DNA of 64,000 nucleotides from Viridibacillus sp050278625 (GCF_050278625.1 NZ_JBNNTI010000009.1:1-64000), one strand, 5' to 3'. Shown: positions 45,819 to 54,344, counted from the stretch's first letter. The notes: a model not told the origin generated them from the letters alone. Translations and numbers: made by a program.

Positions 45819-45953
45819 TATACAAGGTAAACTTCTTTTGAGATTAAAGATAATTCCTTCACTCCTTACTCTAGTGCAAGTATATTTTATATTTCTAGAA
45901 AAATGCAGAAAACCCCTTTATTTTGGAAATTATAAATTTTTTCAAATTCACAT

Positions 45954-46003
45954 AAAAAAACCGTTTGTACAGCGTAGATTAACGCTTTATAAACGGTTTT
46001 TTT
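45954..46003. terminator. Strong symmetric hairpin between divergent genes
   Basis: AAAAAAACCGTTT and AAACGGTTTTTTT pair around a 25-base loop that itself contains AGCGT/ACGCT. It lies between two diverging genes, so it ends no visible gene and may be left from one, or insulate the two promoters. Confidence 0.7.
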
Positions 46004-46045
46004 GCCTATTGAACCATTATCTCAATCTTAAAAGAAGGAACTATT

Positions 46046-46126
46046 TATACCTTACTTTAATTTATACATTGCTTTATAGGGTATAGATGTTTTATAATCT
46101 GTTTGTACCTAACAAAGCAAGGTATA
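46046..46126 (+). promoter_or_regulatory. Promoter and candidate PadR sites for the PadR operon
   Basis: TTGCTT (46069) and TATAAT (46093) are spaced 18 bases. Half-sites TATACCTT (46046), AGGGTATA (46078) and AAGGTATA (46119) surround the promoter in inverted arrangement, a plausible autoregulatory layout. Confidence 0.5.
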
Positions 46127-46144
46127 GTTGAAGGAGAGAATTAC

Positions 46145-46477
46145 GTGGAAATTGATAAGGAGATATTAAGAGGTTATATAGACACAATCATTTTAAGTTT
46201 GCTTTATCATGATGATATGTATGGCTATGATCTGAGCAAAGAAGTTAAAAAGCTAAGTAAGAATTCATTTGAAATAAAAGAAGGAACTTTGTATTTATCA
46301 TTTAAACGTTTAGAGAAAAATGGCTATGTAACAAGTTATTGGCAAGAAGGAAGTGCAGCGGCCAGGAGAAAGTACTATCATCTCACGAATACAGGAAAAG
46401 AGTATTTAAGCCATAAAAAAGAGGAATGGCTTTTCATGAAACAATTAATGGATCAATTTTTGGAAGGAGTCGAATAA
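46145..46477 (+). CDS. PadR-family transcriptional regulator
   Basis: 110 residues: LRGYIDTIILSLLYHDDMYG then YDLSKEVKKLS, IKEGTLYLSFKRLEKNGYV and AAARRKYYHLTNTGKEYL, the complete PadR winged helix with a short C-terminal dimer helix. PadR proteins are ligand-responsive repressors. GTG 46145 has AAGGAGAG 6 bases upstream; the longer frame from 46103 is not needed. The next gene starts one base after its stop, so they form an operon. Confidence 0.85.
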   Translation: MEIDKEILRGYIDTIILSLLYHDDMYGYDLSKEVKKLSKNSFEIKEGTLYLSFKRLEKNGYVTSYWQEGSAAARRKYYHLTNTGKEYLSHKKEEWLFMKQLMDQFLEGVE

Positions 46478-46478
46478 C

Positions 46479-47039
46479 ATGACATTAAGTAAAGCTACAA
46501 AAAACAAAATCAACCAATTCGTGAAGCAGAATACAAAGCTAAGTGCAAGTGACAGTAAAGAGCTTACATACTTTGAAGAACTTGCAATTCAAGCGAATCA
46601 GACATTTGGGGAGGCGAAGAAAACGGCTGCTAAATTTAAATGGACTTCACAAAAAAATAAGGAAGCTCAAGAAGAATTAATCAGTTATATGGACGATTTT
46701 ATACAAGATTTGATAATAGAGGAAGGCATTTCAGAAGCAGATGCATTTGAAAAGGCTAAGGCCTCGTTTGCAGTTGAAAATCCAGACAATCCTATGCTAG
46801 ATAATAATGCGAAATGGTTACAATATCTTGAACCGAATATAGAGGAAGCAATTGGTCTATATTACGCTGCATTTATGTTCATCGGATTAACCTTAGGTGC
46901 GTTATTAGGTGTTATTTTGCAAATGGTCGTTTTAAAAGAGAGTATTGGTTTATTATTCTTTATTATCACGGGGATTGGTTTAATGATGGGACTTGCTTTC
47001 GGTATGTTAAAAAATGCAAATATCAGATTAAACAGTTAA
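46479..47039 (+). CDS. PadR-linked membrane protein
   Basis: 186 residues. The N-terminal 120 are helical and charged (ISYMDDFIQDLIIEEGISEA); the C-terminal 65 hold two membrane helices (YYAAFMFIGLTLGALLGVIL and GLLFFIITGIGLMMGLAFGM). This resembles the DUF1129/DUF1700-like membrane partners often found after PadR genes. GAAGGAGTCG precedes the ATG. Likely a membrane stress or signalling protein controlled by the PadR gene; mechanism unknown. Confidence 0.65.
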   Translation: MTLSKATKNKINQFVKQNTKLSASDSKELTYFEELAIQANQTFGEAKKTAAKFKWTSQKNKEAQEELISYMDDFIQDLIIEEGISEADAFEKAKASFAVENPDNPMLDNNAKWLQYLEPNIEEAIGLYYAAFMFIGLTLGALLGVILQMVVLKESIGLLFFIITGIGLMMGLAFGMLKNANIRLNS

Positions 47040-47054
47040 GTATTATAATAAGAA

Positions 47055-47098
47055 AGAAGAGCCTGTATTGAGATTCAATCAATGCAGGCTCTTCTAAT
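47055..47098. terminator. Terminator after the PadR operon
   Basis: AGAAGAGCCTG and CAGGCTCTTCT pair; the loop contains further ATTGA/TCAAT pairing. Confidence 0.85.
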
Positions 47099-47116
47099 CT
47101 TTAGTCGTACTGTCCA

Positions 47117-47225
47117 TTATAAAACAGTAATTGATATCGATTCAATCTCGACAATACGTTCACCTCTGTCTAACGAGTTCTCTTGATCAATTGTTTGTTC
47201 ATCATGATGAATAGGGTCCCGTCAT
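47117..47225 (-). pseudogene. Small-gene fossil
   Basis: The minus strand reads RDPIHHDEQTIDQENSLDRG then ERIVEIESISITVL to a stop at 47117. An ATG preceded by AAGGTAC lies just upstream in a different frame. A single-base change would restore one small gene; the family is unknown. Confidence 0.3.
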
Positions 47226-47261
47226 TTATGTACCTTACCTACCAGATATATAATGTAATCA

Positions 47262-47293
47262 AAGAAAAAAGACAGGTAAAAAAACCCTGTCTC
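47262..47293 (-). terminator. Terminator after the YjcZ-like gene
   Basis: GACAGG and CCTGTC pair around nine bases, with a T run on the minus strand, 50 bases after the small sporulation gene. Confidence 0.7.
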
Positions 47294-47341
47294 AGATGGT
47301 GGGATTTATTATTATACCTAAAGGTTTACAGCGTACTTACA

Positions 47342-47479
47342 TTAACAGCATCCACCATAGCCGCCATAGCCACCCATGAAACTTGCGCCAATAATTATCA
47401 AAAGAATAAACAGAACGATAAGTAAAGCGAAGCCTGATCCATTTCGTTCACGTTCACCTTCGAAACCGCCATTGCCCAT
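47342..47479 (-). CDS. YjcZ-family sporulation-type small protein
   Basis: 45 residues: an N-terminal charged Gly-rich stretch (MGNGGFEGERERNGSG), one hydrophobic helix (FALLIVLFILLIIIGASF), and the hallmark C-terminus MGGYGGYGGCC. This Gly/Tyr-rich Cys-ended tail defines the YjcZ family of short sporulation-linked proteins of Bacillales. ATG 47479 is 7 bases after AGGAGGTG. It is too short for common ORF limits. Confidence 0.85.
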   Translation of the reverse strand: MGNGGFEGERERNGSGFALLIVLFILLIIIGASFMGGYGGYGGCC

Positions 47480-47759
47480 ACTGTACACCTCCTATATCTC
47501 TGATAGTTCATTCTATGTCAATATTGAATAAGTGTCTGGGTTCATTTGTTTAGTTTTAAGAAAATAATTTAAAGTCACTACAGTCACACCCTGGTGGTAT
47601 TATTTGTCCCTACAGTTATGTATCATATTAACTTAAAAAGGCGAATAAATTCAGTTTTTTAATCATCAATTTTTTCAAATTTAAAACTAAATTCTGTTAC
47701 TCTTATTGGAAAACTTACCCTTAATGGTTATAATTCATTTAAAAAAGGTGGGTGATTTC

Positions 47760-49100
47760 ATGATAAATACTTTAAAAGAACGATTAATTCAATTGAGCAA
47801 TTATCTTTCACAGAGTGAAATAGATCTATTAGAACAAGCTATTAATTTTGCTGATAACGCACATCATGGACAGAAAAGGGCTACTGGAGAGCCGTATATC
47901 ACTCATCCTTTAGCCGTTTGCGAAATACTTTTGGAATATAAGGCGGATGTTACTTCTTTAATTTCAGCATTACTTCATGATGTAGTGGAAGATACAGATA
48001 CTCCTATCCATGAAATTGAACTAAAATTTGGTGAACAAGTCTCTTCAATCGTAGAGGGTTTAACCAAAGTAGAGAAGGGTCAACTTGAGAAAGAAGAATA
48101 TACTGCGATTAATACGGAAAAACTGCTCTCTGCTTCAGTAAATGACATCAGAATTGCAATTATTAAAATTGCAGATAGGCTGCATAATATGAGAACACTT
48201 TCAGTTAAAAAAATTGAAAAAAAGATCCCTTATGCAAATGAAACAATTATCTTTTTTGTACCTCTTGCAGAGCGACTTGGATTATATAGAATGCAAAAAG
48301 AGTTGGAGGAGTTATCATTCAATTATTTGAACCCACCTAAGTCTAAAACAGTTCAAAAGTTAATAAACAATTACGCTGTTAAATTTGAAGCTATCTTTAT
48401 CAAGTGTTTTGATGAAGTAAAAAAGGAAGGTGATTCTCTAATTTTAGATTTGGAATGGAATAAAGAACCGTTGTACAGATCTTATTGCTTATTACTAGAA
48501 GAGCATGCTTTATCCGATTTATTTTCAATCAAAGTGATCACTAATGCACCTCTTCTTTGTTATACTGCGCTGGGGATAATACATAGGCTCTATACACCAA
48601 TTGAACATCAATTAATAGATAATATTGCCATCGTGAAAAGTCCATTTTTAAAACAATTAAAAACTAAAGTACTAATCAACAATATCGAAGTAATCTTTAT
48701 AATTCAGAGTGAGTGTGATAAAAAAATGAATGATAATGGAGTGTTTGAGTTACTAAAGGGCGATTTATCAAGTAGCGAAATAACTACTCTAAGTAATGAT
48801 TTAATTGCCTTTGAATTGCTTCAAAGGATAATTACAGTATATACACCTAAAATGGATGTGGTCTCATTACCAAAAGGTTCAACTATTATCGATTTTGCCT
48901 TTTCACTAAATTCACAATTAGCTTTCAGTATGTCTGCTGCAAAGGTAAATGGACAAAATAAGCCCATTCAAACTGTACTAAATGATATGGATGTTGTAGA
49001 AATACTTACGACTAATAATAATATGGTTAAATCTGATTGGTTAATTTATGCCCAAACCTCCAAAGCGATTAAAGAAATTAATGAATTATTAAATATGTAA
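47760..49100 (+). CDS. RelA/SpoT-homologue with HD hydrolase, degenerate synthetase and TGS domains
   Basis: 446 residues. Residues 20-165 form an (p)ppGpp hydrolase-type HD domain: HHGQKRATGEPYITHPLAV, ALLHDVVEDTD and IIKIADRLHNMRTL keep the metal ligands. Residues about 200-340 align in position with the synthetase domain (CYTALGIIHRLYTPIEHQL, DNIAIVKSP), but the catalytic and substrate motifs (YQSLHT, the acidic Glu strand) are absent. A TGS domain follows (VVSLPKGSTIIDFAFSLN) and the ACT and helical C-terminus of full RSH are missing. It should at most hydrolyse alarmone. The RBS AAAGGTGGGTG supports ATG 47760; the longer start is not supported. Confidence 0.8.
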   Translation: MINTLKERLIQLSNYLSQSEIDLLEQAINFADNAHHGQKRATGEPYITHPLAVCEILLEYKADVTSLISALLHDVVEDTDTPIHEIELKFGEQVSSIVEGLTKVEKGQLEKEEYTAINTEKLLSASVNDIRIAIIKIADRLHNMRTLSVKKIEKKIPYANETIIFFVPLAERLGLYRMQKELEELSFNYLNPPKSKTVQKLINNYAVKFEAIFIKCFDEVKKEGDSLILDLEWNKEPLYRSYCLLLEEHALSDLFSIKVITNAPLLCYTALGIIHRLYTPIEHQLIDNIAIVKSPFLKQLKTKVLINNIEVIFIIQSECDKKMNDNGVFELLKGDLSSSEITTLSNDLIAFELLQRIITVYTPKMDVVSLPKGSTIIDFAFSLNSQLAFSMSAAKVNGQNKPIQTVLNDMDVVEILTTNNNMVKSDWLIYAQTSKAIKEINELLNM

Positions 49101-49120
49101 TTAATAATAGGTTATTTAAA

Positions 49121-49148
49121 TGGAGTTGCTGGAGCAGCTCTTTTTTTT
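49121..49148 (+). terminator. Terminator after the RSH-like gene
   Basis: GAGTTGCT and AGCAGCTC pair closely, followed by TTTTTTTT. Confidence 0.8.
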
Positions 49149-49312
49149 GTTGACCTTTCTAATAAAATTTTTATAATACTCCTTGGCAACCATTTAAACA
49201 ATTCTTTCGTTATAAGTAATAGATTTTACGATTATAGTAAAAATCATGAAATTTATCGGTGATTCCAACAATAAACTAGTTACTATATATCAGAAAGATT
49301 AGGAGAATGAAG

Positions 49313-50239
49313 ATGAAAGAAGAAAAAAAATGGTATAAACAAAAGAAATATCAGATTGTACTTAGTATTGTACTGCTAATGGGATTAGGGGTAGGTGGCT
49401 ATGCATTTAGTATATATAAGTCTTTCAATTCCGCTCTGGATAATATGCATCATCCTATAGATAAAACTGAGAAGAGAGAAAATGATATATCCATGCAAAA
49501 GCAAGATCCTTTCTCTGTTTTGATGCTGGGGGTAGATGAAAGAGCTAATGATTCAGGTAGATCAGATACCATGATCGTGCTAACAGTTAATCCAAAAGAG
49601 AAATCGGTGAAAATGTTAAGTATTCCTCGCGATACAAAAACTGAGATCGTAGGAAATGGAACAGTAGAGAAAATTAATCATGCCTATGCTAGAGGCGGAG
49701 CAGAGATGTCCATTGCAACTGTTGAACACTTTTTAGATATGCCGATTGATTATTATGTAAAGGTAAACATGGAAGGCTTTAAAGATATAATCAATACGCT
49801 AAATGGTGTCACAGTTGTAAATGATATGGATTTAACTTATAAAAAATACCATTTCCCGAAAGGCGAGATTGAGCTAAACGGTCAGGAAGCGCTAATATTC
49901 TCGCGTATTCGTTATGAAGACCCAAGAGGTGACTTTGGACGTCAAATTAGACAAAAGCAACTCATTCAAGCCATTTTAGATAAAGGAACAAATCTATCGT
50001 CGTTATTAAAAATAGATGATATTCTTGGTAAATTAGGTGAAAATATTAAAACGAATTTTACGTTAAAAGAACTGTTAAGTATTCAGAAACAATATAAATC
50101 ATTAAATAAAAACATTGAACAAATTCAATTTAAAGATGGTAATGGAGGAAAAGAAGCGGGGGTATGGTACTTTTACCCTGACGAAACTGAACTAAGTGGA
50201 ATTAAACAAACATTAAAAGATCATCTTTTATTAAAATAA
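49313..50239 (+). CDS. LytR-CpsA-Psr (LCP) family protein
   Basis: 308 residues. One N-terminal membrane helix (IVLSIVLLMGLGVGGYAF), then the LCP domain: SVLMLGVDERANDSGRSDTM, SIPRDTKTEI with the phosphate-binding Arg, INHAYARGGAEMSI and RIRYEDPRGDFGRQIRQKQL. LCP enzymes transfer undecaprenyl-linked polymers such as teichoic acid or capsule onto peptidoglycan at the outer membrane face. AGGAG fits ATG 49313; the ATG at 49307 is too close to it. It is monocistronic, with terminators on both sides. Confidence 0.88.
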   Translation: MKEEKKWYKQKKYQIVLSIVLLMGLGVGGYAFSIYKSFNSALDNMHHPIDKTEKRENDISMQKQDPFSVLMLGVDERANDSGRSDTMIVLTVNPKEKSVKMLSIPRDTKTEIVGNGTVEKINHAYARGGAEMSIATVEHFLDMPIDYYVKVNMEGFKDIINTLNGVTVVNDMDLTYKKYHFPKGEIELNGQEALIFSRIRYEDPRGDFGRQIRQKQLIQAILDKGTNLSSLLKIDDILGKLGENIKTNFTLKELLSIQKQYKSLNKNIEQIQFKDGNGGKEAGVWYFYPDETELSGIKQTLKDHLLLK

Positions 50240-50257
50240 AAATTGAAGACATCTAAT

Positions 50258-50296
50258 AAAATCCCGTATTCTTTGTGGAATACGGGATTTTTGTAT
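50258..50296 (+). terminator. Terminator after the LCP gene
   Basis: AAATCCCGTATTC and GAATACGGGATTT pair perfectly, followed by TTG. Confidence 0.88.
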
Positions 50297-50465
50297 ATTC
50301 TTCTGGAAGTGAAATATCTAAAGATTCATTAGTACTTCTATAAAAGGGTCATAACTCCATTTAGTAAACAATATAAATAAATACAACTTATCTTTCTTTA
50401 TAGCGCTAATAATTCAAGATTTTAAAAAAAGAAAGGGGATTTGCGTAGATTTAAGGGACTATGCA

Positions 50466-50972
50466 ATGTACATTGCGATTTTTGGTGTATTTGGATCATG
50501 TTGGTTTGGCTGGGCACAAGAAAAACCTAGAGAAAGCTGGAGAAAGTATCTCGGCATTGCTTCTGTACTCTCGCTGTTAGTCGGTTTACTCGGTATCTAT
50601 TTAAGCGTGACTAATTGGAATGAATCGAGCGCTTTGTCGGAAGCGGGTGTTTTCAAGAATTACTTAATCTTTGTGTATGTCGAATTCTTCATAGCAGGAA
50701 CCGGTGCTTTCTTATTGATTAAATATAAGACAAAAGACTATGTTGCCCCTTGGATTGCCTTTATCGTTGGTATTCATTTTATCTGGTTAAAAAGCATCTT
50801 CCAAGACTCCAGTTTATATCTTCTAGCAACGCTCCTTGTCGCAGTCTCAATCATTTCTTTATTTCTTTCTAAAAAGCTTAACGTAGCAAATAGCGCTATA
50901 ACCGGTATCGGAGCGGGTACAGTACTGTTTTGTTTCGCTATAATAGGGTTGGTACGGTTTATATTAATTTAA
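50466..50972 (+). CDS. Membrane protein, unknown family
   Basis: 168 residues with about five to six hydrophobic helices; the start MYIAIFGVFGSCWFGWAQEK and the loop EKPRESWRKYLG are distinctive. AAGGGA lies 7 bases before the ATG. A possible upstream extension (VDLRDYA) has no standard start codon. No family assignment. It has its own terminator downstream. Confidence 0.65.
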   Translation: MYIAIFGVFGSCWFGWAQEKPRESWRKYLGIASVLSLLVGLLGIYLSVTNWNESSALSEAGVFKNYLIFVYVEFFIAGTGAFLLIKYKTKDYVAPWIAFIVGIHFIWLKSIFQDSSLYLLATLLVAVSIISLFLSKKLNVANSAITGIGAGTVLFCFAIIGLVRFILI

Positions 50973-51017
50973 ATCAGAATGAGCTGCGAATAACTATATT
51001 CAAAAATAAAAAGTTTA

Positions 51018-51058
51018 ATCAACAGCCCTGTATTTCCATATAGGGCTGTTGATTGTTT
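51018..51058 (+). terminator. Terminator after the 50466-50972 gene
   Basis: CAACAGCCCTGTAT and ATAGGGCTGTTG pair, followed by ATTGTTT. Confidence 0.85.
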
Positions 51059-51435
51059 AGAAATAAAGGTGTACGGTTTATGAGGTTCATATATTCGTCT
51101 TGATTTTCTTTCCCATTATTAAGCCATTAAATAGGTGTTGAACATAATAAAAACATAAACGCCTCTGATAAAATTGATTTTTTTACATATGAGTATATCA
51201 TTTCATTTAACGAAGAAAGTAACATGGACTATTATTATTTTAATCCAAAAAATGGCTGATTTTCAAAGTTAAACGACCTTTCTAAAATATTGAATTTCTT
51301 ACTATAGAATCTTACGATAAATCTTCAATTTAGAAGACTAGCGGATGTGTAATAGTTATACAGGTGATTTCATTTCCCAAGCTGTAAACCCGTAGTTGTA
51401 GTAACTTCGTAGAAAAATATAAAGGAGTGAAATGT
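51059..51435. other. Intergenic, no gene recognised
   Basis: AT-rich sequence with stops in all frames and only the ribosome site of the next pseudogene at its end. Confidence 0.4.
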
Positions 51436-51601
51436 ATGAACATTATTATTTTTGGAGCAACTGGAAGAACAGGTCGTGAGCTGATTTCTCAGGCATTGAA
51501 ACAAGGGCATTCCGTAACAGCTTTTGTTCGAAAACCCAACGAAGATTGATATTGTGCACAGCAATTTAAAAATGGTAAAAGGAGAAGTAACCAATTATTA
51601 G
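51436..51601 (+). pseudogene. NAD(P)-binding (NmrA-like) protein, truncated and frameshifted
   Basis: After AAAGGAGTG the ATG opens MNIIIFGATGRTGRELISQA then LKQGHSVTAFVRKP, the Rossmann start of NmrA-like NAD(P)-binding proteins. An extra C shifts the frame. The expected continuation KIDIVHSNLKMVKGEVTN is in the next frame and ends at a stop; the remaining 150 or so residues are missing. Confidence 0.75.
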
Positions 51602-51651
51602 TACAATCTTTAAAAATACCGATAGAACTTCACACCAGATATAATTTCAAT

Positions 51652-51692
51652 AAAGCGTGTTTTGATCATTTTTTTCAAAACATGCTTTTTCT
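51652..51692 (+). terminator. Hairpin terminator
   Basis: AAAGCGTGTTTTGA and TCAAAACATGCTTT pair with one G-T, followed by TTCT. Confidence 0.7.
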
Positions 51693-52081
51693 ATAAATAC
51701 TTTTAAAAAGACTTATGAAATTATAGTTATCGTTAGTATGGTTAAATGAGCTTTATTAAGCGGTTTTACCTAAGAGGGTAGGGAAATGTTATGTTTTTTA
51801 CAATGAAGCGCTACATACGCATGTAACAGGCCTTAAAAAAGACGGTATGGATATTGAGAGATATTCAAATACAAACTAAACGAAGAAACGAAAATTTTTG
51901 TTTAAATCATGCTGATAATTTTCCTTGTTGTTACGCAACATTCCTGTAAAATTCTGAAAAGCCACGTGAAGAAACAAAATTATTTGTTAGATCATAAGCT
52001 GTTTGGGAAAAGGAGCATATTGGTAATCCCAATTTAATGGATTGTTTGCTAGCAAAGCGAAAGTGATCCATTGATCGTCAG
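51693..52081. other. Intergenic with a short fossil
   Basis: Plus-strand 51808-51880 reads ALHTHVTGLKKDGMDIERYS to a stop, without a start or known family. Nothing else is readable. Confidence 0.3.
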
Positions 52082-52186
52082 TAGATTAAATAACTTCGTG
52101 AATGGATTAAATGATACGCTGAATGGGTCAAATGGATAATTGAGTAGTTCAAACGGATTAATAAGTGAGTTAAATACTCAACAACC
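52082..52186. repeat. Five degenerate 21-bp tandem repeats
   Basis: Consecutive 21-base units start at 52082, 52103, 52124, 52145 and 52166, each of the form T(A/G)G(A/G)TTAAATnA..., for example TGGATTAAATGATACGCTGAA and TAGTTCAAACGGATTAATAAG. In-frame stops show that they are not coding now. Confidence 0.65.
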
Positions 52187-52316
52187 ATATGCCATTTCAA
52201 ATTAAATCTCTAAAATATCTCATTATTACAAGTATACTTATGAAATGAAACGTAACTTCCTATAATGTATATTATGTTCGGGGCGTTTTACAGGATGGAG
52301 TAAAAGTGAATTTCCA

Positions 52317-52688
52317 TCACTCTACTCTATGTTTATAACTCGCATTTTTTACATCTTCTAGATCTATGTATTGTACGCTGTATTCAATGACATCATTTAT
52401 ATATACTTGATGCTGTTTAGCGAATGCTTTTAGTGCTTGTAAAAGATTTGCATCATATGTTGTCTTATATTGCACTCGATCTGTTGGACGAGTTGCTTTA
52501 TCATAGACGATTGTATTTTGATCTAATACTGCTTGTACACCTGACTCCAACAAGTAATTGACATGAGTATCATAATCATCAGCCATTATTTTTAGTTTCT
52601 CCAAAACCGCAGCACTTATATTCGTACGAAATTTAATACGAGCTTTATCTGTTGCTTGAATCAATTTCCCATTTGATAATTTCCACAT
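52317..52688 (-). CDS. Tandem ribbon-helix-helix-like DNA-binding protein
   Basis: 123 residues containing two similar halves: ARIKFRTNISAAVLEKLKIM with DDYDTHVNYLLESGVQAVL, and VQYKTTYDANLLQALKAFAK with VYINDVIEYSVQYI. Each has a short basic beta strand followed by two helices, as in ribbon-helix-helix repressors, so one chain could act as a built-in dimer. AGGAG lies 12 bases before ATG 52688. The promoter region carries two ACGTTCTTAT copies 21 bases apart, supporting autoregulation. The DNA targets and role are not known. Confidence 0.6.
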   Translation of the reverse strand: MWKLSNGKLIQATDKARIKFRTNISAAVLEKLKIMADDYDTHVNYLLESGVQAVLDQNTIVYDKATRPTDRVQYKTTYDANLLQALKAFAKQHQVYINDVIEYSVQYIDLEDVKNASYKHRVE

Positions 52689-52738
52689 AAAAAACACCAA
52701 CTCCTAGCTTATTCTTATTAAAAAGTGCCCTTTCCCCT

Positions 52739-52782
52739 AGTATACAAACGAACGTTCTTATATGCAATATACACGTTCTTAT
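52739..52782 (-). promoter_or_regulatory. Promoter and paired operator of the tandem RHH gene
   Basis: On the minus strand TTGCAT and TATACT are 17 bases apart (52762-52767 and 52739-52744). ACGTTCTTAT occurs twice (52752 and 52773), 21 bases apart or two helical turns, one inside the spacer and one just above the -35 box. Confidence 0.6.
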
Positions 52783-52877
52783 TACTATACGGAGATTTTT
52801 TCAAAAAATGGATAATACTCTGTTCAAATAATGTATTTTTACACTATATTAGATTAAATTGCATTGTTTTTATGAGG

Positions 52878-52935
52878 ATTATGCCCTTTTTACGTAAGTA
52901 GAACATTTGTTCTTAGTGATGAAAAAGAGCATAAT
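52878..52935. repeat. Nested inverted repeat
   Basis: Outer arms ATTATGCCCTTTTT and AAAAAGAGCATAAT (13 of 14 pairing) enclose a central palindrome AGAACATTTGTTCT. It could form a cruciform, or be a binding site; GAACA resembles the GAACG half-sites near 52750. The rest of 52783-53125 shows nothing. Confidence 0.6.
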
Positions 52936-53125
52936 TCAGAATGAAATTATTGCTGAAAAATAAATCTATTTACCATATAGATATCATATATTACCAGTAA
53001 ATTTTTAGTTAATTATAACATTTTCTTAAACTAATCTAGTTTAAGACCCATTCTTCAGAGTTGATTTTTATCGAACTTTATTATAAAATATCAAACATTA
53101 TTTTATTTCAAATCCACATGATGGC

Positions 53126-53458
53126 CTACCTAGTAGTTTCTTGAATTTCAATATTAACCACTTTTTCAGTATCGGTAATATACTTAATTCTTACAAAAAC
53201 ACCAAATTCTTTTTTACCATCTTTTAACCACAACTTAAATTTTTCAATAGTTGCATCCTCTTTAGATTCGATTCCTTCATGTAGGTAATCAATAATATTT
53301 GCATTGGGATACTTTGATTGTGTTACTTTTAGAGCAAGTTTGCCCCACTTACCATATGCTTGAATTTCATGTTGTGCATGAGTAATAGTTGGGGTATGTA
53401 TTAATGCCGAACTTACTGTAATAATAAGTCCAAGTGCAATAAATGTTTTTCGCATCAT
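53126..53458 (-). CDS. DUF3889 (YqzG/YhdC-like) secreted protein
   Basis: 110 residues. Signal peptide MMRKTFIALGLIITVSSALI with cleavage after THA, then the DUF3889 core AYGKWGKLALKVTQSKYP, then NIIDYLHEG and FKLWLKDGKKEFGVFVRIKY. The family is small, exported and of unknown function. ATG 53458 has GGAG nine bases upstream. Confidence 0.8.
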   Translation of the reverse strand: MMRKTFIALGLIITVSSALIHTPTITHAQHEIQAYGKWGKLALKVTQSKYPNANIIDYLHEGIESKEDATIEKFKLWLKDGKKEFGVFVRIKYITDTEKVVNIEIQETTR

Positions 53459-53570
53459 TGATCTCATCTCCTCTTATTTTAGGATGAGTAATTTGCTAAA
53501 AAACATTCTATACTGAGTAAGCTTTTTTTTAAACCCCACTATATCCCTCATTCATTTTTCGTGAAAATCC

Positions 53571-54344
53571 TCATTTTGCTATTGCAGTGAAAAATAATCT
53601 AGGAAACTTAAAAATAATATGATTGTTTTGTTGTACTGGATAGGAAGCTTTCACTTGTTCATAGATCGTTTCTTCAAATAAAGGTTGAAGATCAGTAGGT
53701 AAAGCTTCTAGATAAGGGCGTAAGCGTGTCCCTTTGCTCCATTCAATGATATCTTGATGACTATGCATAGTATGAAAGTACGTTGTTTGCCATATTGAAA
53801 ATGCTGACGAATTGGCTGAAAGAAGATCGTAATATTCCTCTGGCGAAAGTGCATTTTCTTTACCTAGGATTGAGAAATCAAGCTGCCACCTTGGTTGTTG
53901 GCTCACTTCTTTAATAATTTGTCTAAAAGGTTCTTTGTCGCTTATAGGCATTTGAACAGCCAACAAACCACCTGGAATTAATAACTGTATCAAGTTTGGT
54001 AAAAGTTTATCATGATTTGGAATCCATTGAATACATGCATTAGAGAAAACAATGTCAAAGTCATTTCCTAAAGGAGATAAATCCCCACTTGCATCAAATG
54101 TTTGAAAATTAATGGCCGGGTTCGTTTGTTTAGCTTTCGCTACCATATGCTCTGAGCTATCAATTCCAAGTACGTATGCCTCTGGGTAGCGTTCTGCTAG
54201 AATTTTGGTACTATTTCCCGGACCACACCCTACATCAAGTATACGTTTTGGTTTGTTTATATGAATGCGATTTAGTAAATCTATTGCAGGTTGTGTACGT
54301 TCATTTTCATACTTTAAATACTGTTGTGAATTCCAGTCTGCCAT
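53571..54344 (-). CDS. tam: Trans-aconitate 2-methyltransferase-like SAM methyltransferase
   Basis: 257 residues. The N-terminal DWNSQQYLKYENERTQPAID is the characteristic Tam opening, followed by SAM motif ILDVGCGPGNSTKILAERYP, the acidic LGIDSSEHMV, and IVFSNACIQWIPNHDKLLP. The C-terminal helical cap (YDLLSANSSAFSIWQTTYFH) is also of Tam type. Such enzymes methylate trans-aconitate, which otherwise inhibits aconitase. GGAGTTG precedes the ATG. It is monocistronic. Confidence 0.85.
   Translation of the reverse strand: MADWNSQQYLKYENERTQPAIDLLNRIHINKPKRILDVGCGPGNSTKILAERYPEAYVLGIDSSEHMVAKAKQTNPAINFQTFDASGDLSPLGNDFDIVFSNACIQWIPNHDKLLPNLIQLLIPGGLLAVQMPISDKEPFRQIIKEVSQQPRWQLDFSILGKENALSPEEYYDLLSANSSAFSIWQTTYFHTMHSHQDIIEWSKGTRLRPYLEALPTDLQPLFEETIYEQVKASYPVQQNNHIIFKFPRLFFTAIAK

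Noticed and set aside
45838..46086. Plus-strand 82-aa ORF across the hairpin at 45954
   Set aside because: It reads through a terminator-like structure, lacks a ribosome site and has biased composition.
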